64,000 nucleotides of DNA, taken from Aldehydirespirator sp963667505. GTDB lineage: Bacteria > Actinomycetota > Acidimicrobiia > Acidimicrobiales > Aldehydirespiratoraceae. A model generated the notes under the pieces. That model had not been told where the DNA came from. It ran no database searches and was given only the letters and a program-made list of their open reading frames with translations. The DNA lies in contig OY763490.2 in the NCBI GenBank assembly GCA_963667505.2, positions 1,426,001 through 1,490,000 on the forward strand. The letters are read 5' to 3'. How positions within the stretch are numbered: the stretch's first letter is position 1; each line of letters starts with the position of its first letter. Shown here one piece after another: positions 60,793 to 64,000 of this stretch. Made by a program: the position numbers and the translations under genes.

Positions 60793-61169
60793 CGGAGATT
60801 CTCGACGCGGGAGCGCTGATCGCGCTCGAAAGCGACGACCGGCGGATGTGGCGGCGGCTCAAGGGAGCGCTGCAGGCCGAGACCCCGCCGAGGACGCACG
60901 GGGGCGTCGTCGCCCAAGTGTGGCGGGGCGGAACCGGCCGCCGGACACGACTCGCCGTGGCGCTGCGGGCCGTCGAGGTCGTGCCCCTAGACGCCGCGCT
61001 CGGGCGGCGTGCCGGGGTCGTGCTCGCCCGCAGCGGTCTCACCGACGCCATCGACGCCGCGCTGGCAGCCCTGGCCGACCACGGCGACCAGGTCATCACA
61101 TCGGACCCCGACGACCTCGCCCTCCTTGCCGCCGCCACCAACCGGCGCATCGACATCGTCCCGGTCTAA
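60789..61169 (+). CDS. VapC-type PIN toxin (second system)
   Basis: A 126-residue PIN-domain protein. Acidic residues are in EILDAGALIALES, LTDAIDAALAALA and VITSDPDDLALLA. It is paired with the RHH antitoxin by overlap. It belongs to the small actinobacterial VapC type, with no fusion. Confidence 0.87.
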   Translation: MTEILDAGALIALESDDRRMWRRLKGALQAETPPRTHGGVVAQVWRGGTGRRTRLAVALRAVEVVPLDAALGRRAGVVLARSGLTDAIDAALAALADHGDQVITSDPDDLALLAAATNRRIDIVPV

Positions 61170-61204
61170 GCCCCGGCAGAGTGCAAGGCCGGGCTCGCAC
61201 CACC

Positions 61205-61325
61205 GCGACAGGCGGCATGTTCCTAGGCCGGTTCGGCCCATGTGCGCACATATGTCCGCTGCTCGTCGGTCTGCGGGGAGCGTGAGACCCTCCAGCTCTT
61301 CTCGACGTGCTTCCACCACTCGGGT
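61205..61325 (-). pseudogene. Remnant of a dual-specificity-phosphatase 3' end
   Basis: About 108 bases match 62203-62310 at near 88 percent: the minus-strand end of the phosphatase gene (codons for EQRAYVRTWAEQA and stop). Nothing of the rest of a phosphatase gene is nearby, so a second paralogue was once here. Confidence 0.8.
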
Positions 61326-61390
61326 GAGGCAGTTCTTCCGCTCGCCGCTGAGCGGACAGTCTGCCGAGACTACGTAACCCTCGACCGGGG

Positions 61391-61651
61391 TCAGTCCAAC
61401 GGGGCGATCTTGCCGGGGTTCTGGCGGCGTTCCGCCCGCCGCCAGGCCTCTTCGAGCTCGCGGCGGTGCTGATTGGCCCACTCGATGACCATACGCTCGG
61501 CCCTCTTCGGCAGACGGCCGTCGGTGACATGGAGATCCTCAATGCTCACGGTGGCCTCGTGGCCGCTGTACTCGGCGTGGAAATGGGGCGGCCGGTGGTC
61601 TCGGAAGTACATCTTGATCACGATGCCGTAGAAGCGGCAGATCTCAGGCAC
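61391..61651 (-). CDS. DUF4160 protein
   Basis: An 86-residue protein: EICRFYGIVIKMYFRDHRPP then HFHAEYSGHEATVSIEDLHV is the DUF4160 signature. These small proteins are encoded next to DUF2442 genes and are thought to be toxin-antitoxin pairs. Its start overlaps the DUF2442 end by eight bases on the minus strand. Confidence 0.88.
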   Translation of the reverse strand: MPEICRFYGIVIKMYFRDHRPPHFHAEYSGHEATVSIEDLHVTDGRLPKRAERMVIEWANQHRRELEEAWRRAERRQNPGKIAPLD

Positions 61652-61943
61652 CCACAGTTTCTCGCAGCCGTGGGAACAGCTGCTCGGGGGTCAGGCCGGT
61701 GATCTCCAGGTAGAGAGCATCACCGCACATGTCGATGTCCTCGCTCCAAGCGATCGATCTGGCGGAGCCGAGATGCACGCCGGCGAAGAACGAGTGGTCA
61801 TCCCAGGCGGCGAACACACCGTCGCCGGCCATGTCCGACAGATCGACCTCGCCCTCGACGCCGTCGTCGTAGAGGAGCCAGATGCGGTACGGCTCCAGGG
61901 CGCGCACCTCAACGGGGCTGGGCGTCCTGTCGCTTCGAGACAT
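61644..61943 (-). CDS. DUF2442 protein
   Basis: A 99-residue DUF2442 protein: IWLLYDDGVEGEVDLSDMAG and DMCGDALYLEITGLTPEQLF. It precedes DUF4160 in the transcript with eight-base overlap. It is the putative antitoxin partner. Confidence 0.88.
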   Translation of the reverse strand: MSRSDRTPSPVEVRALEPYRIWLLYDDGVEGEVDLSDMAGDGVFAAWDDHSFFAGVHLGSARSIAWSEDIDMCGDALYLEITGLTPEQLFPRLRETVGA

Positions 61944-61996
61944 GCGAGCAGCCTACCTATTCGCCGGAGGCGCTACGCCGGAACAGGCCCCGGGGC

Positions 61997-62055
61997 CTCG
62001 GCAAGAGCGGCGTGCCGCTGTTCGTCTACGGGGTGCCCAACCGCGACAAGGCCGG
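61997..62055 (+). pseudogene. DUF1829 gene fragment
   Basis: About 53 bases (GCAAGAGCGGCGTGCCGCTG then TTCGTCTACGGG) match 60229-60282 with one mismatch, encoding SGVPLFVYGVPNRDKA. No gene continues. Its high identity to the intact gene shows a recent copy. Confidence 0.85.
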
Positions 62056-62211
62056 CCTGCTCCGAGCCGCCCGATACTCAGGGTCGGGATCGGCTGGCAT
62101 CTCGCGAACCCGCCGATTGTGCGCGGGTTTGTGCTTTGTGCGGATGTTTGTGCGAGAGCTCCCGGCGAGATGCAGCGCTCAGGTCAAGCCGACCGCGGCA
62201 GGCGGCGTGTC

Positions 62212-62727
62212 CTAGGCCTGTTCGGCCCATGTGCGCACGTACGCCCGCTGCTCGTCAGTCTGCGGGGAGCGAGAGACCCTCCAACTCTTCTCGACGTGCT
62301 GCCACCACTCCGCGATCTGGTCGAGGGCCCCGCCGCCGGTGTAGCCGTGGCGGACCAGCCAGCAGCCCACGACGGTCCCAGTGCGGCCGATCCCGCCCCA
62401 GCAGTGGACATACACCGTCCTGCCGGCGTCCATGGCATCGTCGATGGCGTCGAGGATGGCCGTCATCTCGCCGGGGCGGCGCGGAACCGACATGTCGACT
62501 ATCGGATGATGCTCCCGCCGGAACTCCACACCCTCGGCCCGTGCCTGCTCCGCCGCGACCTGCTCATAGGGCTTCAAGCCGTCGTTCGGCCGGGTCAGGT
62601 CGATGAAGTGGTCGATGCCGGCTCGCAGCAGCGTTCGCAGCCTGCGGCCCGCCTCGTCACGGTCCCAGTCGCCGGGATACTCCCCCGCCGCGAAACGGCC
62701 AGGGACCACCCAGTAGGTGTTCGCCAT
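62212..62727 (-). CDS. Dual-specificity/tyrosine-like phosphatase
   Basis: A 171-residue protein phosphatase. The P-loop is VHCWGGIGRTGTVVG (C-x5-R) near residue 105, with Asp in VDMSVPRRPGEM. MANTYWVVPGRFAAGEYPGD at the N-terminus is seen in bacterial atypical dual-specificity phosphatases. ATG 62727 was chosen from this motif. It lies in the toxin-antitoxin region, but is not obviously linked to it. Confidence 0.85.
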   Translation of the reverse strand: MANTYWVVPGRFAAGEYPGDWDRDEAGRRLRTLLRAGIDHFIDLTRPNDGLKPYEQVAAEQARAEGVEFRREHHPIVDMSVPRRPGEMTAILDAIDDAMDAGRTVYVHCWGGIGRTGTVVGCWLVRHGYTGGGALDQIAEWWQHVEKSWRVSRSPQTDEQRAYVRTWAEQA

Positions 62728-62791
62728 CGGCCGCTCGCGTCTGCCCGCTGCGCTCATGTCCGCCTTCCCCCGGTCGCCCGCTCCGCCCGAG

Positions 62792-62899
62792 GCTAGATCA
62801 GACCTCCGAACGGATCGCCCAGCGAGGCTGGCGTAGTCCACGGACAAGTTCGTCGCCGCGCTCGCTAGATCAGACCTCCGAACGGATCGCCCAGCGAGG
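62792..62899. repeat. Direct duplication of a 36-base segment
   Basis: GCTAGATCAGACCTCCGAAC followed by GGATCGCCCAGCGAGG occurs at 62792-62827 and at 62864-62899, identical and spaced 72 bases apart. It lies between the phosphatase start and the HicB stop. Confidence 0.9.
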
Positions 62900-62920
62900 A
62901 CTTTCCGACGACGCGCCCTG

Positions 62921-63241
62921 TCAGTCGGCGAGCAAGGAGCTGACGAGGCGGTTGAGGCTGACGCCGCTCTCGGCGGCGCGCACCGCTAACTTACGGTGCG
63001 TATCCGGCGGCACCCGTACCACGAACCGTCCGCTGTAGGGCCGCTCCGCTAGCGGCAGCGGCGGCGTCTCGCCGCTGGCGCGCATGTCGACGACGACATC
63101 CTGCACGAGCTCGCGGATACCCGAGAACGCCTCGTCGAGGGTCGGCGCCAGCCAACTCAGCGACGGGAACTCCAAGCACAGGCCCACATGCTCGCCGTCC
63201 TCCGCGGACCATGTCACCCGGTACGTGTAGTGGTCACTCAC
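62921..63241 (-). CDS. hicB: HicB-like antitoxin
   Basis: A 106-residue protein. The N-terminal HicB domain (YTYRVTWSAEDGEHVGLCLE, FPSLSWLAPTLDEAFSGI) precedes a ribbon-helix-helix (RFVVRVPPDTHRKLAVRAAE, SGVSLNRLVSSLL). It lies immediately downstream of the HicA-like gene; its GTG start overlaps the HicA-like stop by eight bases. Confidence 0.88.
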   Translation of the reverse strand: MSDHYTYRVTWSAEDGEHVGLCLEFPSLSWLAPTLDEAFSGIRELVQDVVVDMRASGETPPLPLAERPYSGRFVVRVPPDTHRKLAVRAAESGVSLNRLVSSLLAD

Positions 63242-63535
63242 TCAGTCTCTCCAGCTTCTCGATGGCTTTGAGCGCCTGCCGGACCTGGTAGGGCTTGGCC
63301 ATGCCCTTGCGACTCTGGATGTGACCCGCGGGTCCCCAGGCCACGGCATGCGGTCGACCCGGTCGCTCCCGCTCGCCCGGCGGGGCACCCCGAAGATCTC
63401 GTTGCACACCTTGGCGAGATCCGCGAACCGCACGCCGTTGGGGTTGTTGCGGAACGGCTCACGCAGCGCCTCCACGTCCACACGGCAGGTGGGCGACATG
63501 CTCGACGTGGAGTTCGCGATCGCCTTCGAGCTCAT
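63234..63535 (-). pseudogene. hicA: HicA-like toxin with a one-base frameshift
   Basis: The first part reads REPFRNNPNGVRFADLAKVC, NEIFGVPRRAGS-type residues and MPWPGDPRV. Then a single-base deletion near 63321 breaks the frame. In the restored frame the end is QSRKGMAKPYQVRQALKAIE and KLERLSE, the normal C-terminus of HicA-type RNA-binding toxins. It may be a sequencing error or a real inactivation. Confidence 0.75.
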
Positions 63536-63653
63536 CCCCGTCTGACCACCCGCCAACAGACCCGGCACCGGTCTGGGCGACTTCACCTAGTCGGCCCCGA
63601 CCAAGTGAAATGAGTCCTTTGGCCGAGAACACCTCGTCGAGGGGCTAGCCTAG

Positions 63654-63878
63654 ATGTCGCCGAACACCGACCCGAAGAAGGCCGCGCCCATGACTCCTGT
63701 CACCGATGGCAACACCGTTGGACAGGTCACAGAGGAGTCCGCGACACTCGCTGACCTCGACGCCAGCGTGGGCAGCAGCCTCGAGGTGCCCGAGGACGAG
63801 ATCGCCGTGCGCTACTACAGCGACGAAGCCCTCCAAGCGGCGATCCGACTGCGCCGCAACGGCCGCCCGGTCGGCTGA
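63654..63878 (+). CDS. Small antitoxin-like protein
   Basis: A 74-residue acidic protein: ESATLADLDASVGSSLEVPE, DEIAVRYYSDEALQAAIRLR and RNGRPVG. It precedes a RelE-like gene by 15 bases, the usual antitoxin position. The N-terminal start could be ATG 63654 or ATG 63690. Confidence 0.65.
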   Translation: MSPNTDPKKAAPMTPVTDGNTVGQVTEESATLADLDASVGSSLEVPEDEIAVRYYSDEALQAAIRLRRNGRPVG

Positions 63879-63893
63879 CCGCAGCTCCTGACT

Positions 63894-64000
63894 GTGCCGA
63901 CCCATGACGAGACCAGCGCGTTCTGGCGCGACTACGAGAACCTGCCGCCAGAACAACAAGACCGGTTTGACAGCAAGCGCGAGGAGTTCATAGCCGATCT
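63894..64000 (+). CDS. RelE-like toxin, partial at right edge
   Basis: GTG 63894 begins PTHDETSAFWRDYENLPPEQ and QDRFDSKREEF, typical of the start of RelE/ParE-family proteins of the FWRDYENLPPEQQ form. It runs off the window, so family membership is judged from 35 residues. Confidence 0.65.
   Translation, partial: MPTHDETSAFWRDYENLPPEQQDRFDSKREEFIAD

Overview
The window is high-GC actinobacterial DNA. The block on the left edge (gcvT, MerR regulator, bifunctional nuclease, MerR/FtsR-like regulator, FHA/GarA-like protein, gcvH) has the gene order known from Mycobacterium (Rv1826-Rv1830 region), here with an hpt gene inserted. Many genes start directly 6-8 bases after a TAnnnT -10 box, the leaderless arrangement common in Actinobacteria. 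LLM oxidoreductases, a Rieske oxygenase, a mycobacterial-type KatG and an SLH/CAP surface protein fit a free-living or host-associated marine/soil actinobacterium. Class Acidimicrobiia is my guess, not something the sequence proves.

From 1 to about 42.7 kb the window is ordinary metabolism. 1-4.7 kb holds the glycine-cleavage/GarA block. 4.9-17.7 kb holds a dispersed alpha-glucoside uptake and hydrolysis regulon: an MsmX/UgpC-type ATPase, a GH13 alpha-glucosidase, a lipoprotein binding protein with two permeases, and a LacI regulator. Three near-identical LacI-type operators sit in front of the ATPase, glucosidase and binding-protein genes. 18-23.4 kb holds a sulfurtransferase, two LLM enzymes, a peroxidase-like protein, a CDP-alcohol phosphotransferase, a HIT protein and an SRAP (HMCES-type) DNA repair protein. 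23.4-27.4 kb is a cobalamin block (cobO, btuD, btuC, btuF) under a cobalamin riboswitch. At 28.7 kb selD encodes a selenoprotein: its active-site codon is an in-frame TGA followed by a SECIS-like hairpin. 29.8-42.7 kb carries an aldolase-family protein, three SDRs, an acyl-CoA dehydrogenase, a GcvT/DmdA-like methyltransferase, katG, a sugar-acid dehydratase, a DenD-like epimerase/dehydrogenase and a Rieske oxygenase.

From about 42.7 kb to the right edge the character changes to an accessory island of toxin-antitoxin modules and defence-like genes, many broken. It contains VapBC (two), HicA-like and HicAB, HigBA, DUF433/DUF5615, MNT/HEPN, DUF4160/DUF2442, DUF6978 with DUF1828/DUF1829, two ASCH-domain paralogues, and a terminal RelE-like pair. 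It also contains an AAA+ ATPase plus DUF6414-like pair interrupted by a decayed IS3 element, two truncated copies of an hsdM 5' region about 7.2 kb apart, and a 658-residue protein of unknown family with a PD-(D/E)xK-like nuclease motif. I see no integrase, tRNA gene or CRISPR array. Modules are repeatedly bracketed by partial copies of neighbouring genes (Rieske tail, phosphatase tail, DUF1829 fragment, hsdM head, ASCH gene), which points to recombination-driven assembly.

The strongest candidates for something new are the 658-residue nuclease-like protein and its neighbour with repeats and membrane segments, the AAA+/DUF6414-like pair, and the pattern of gene-end duplications.
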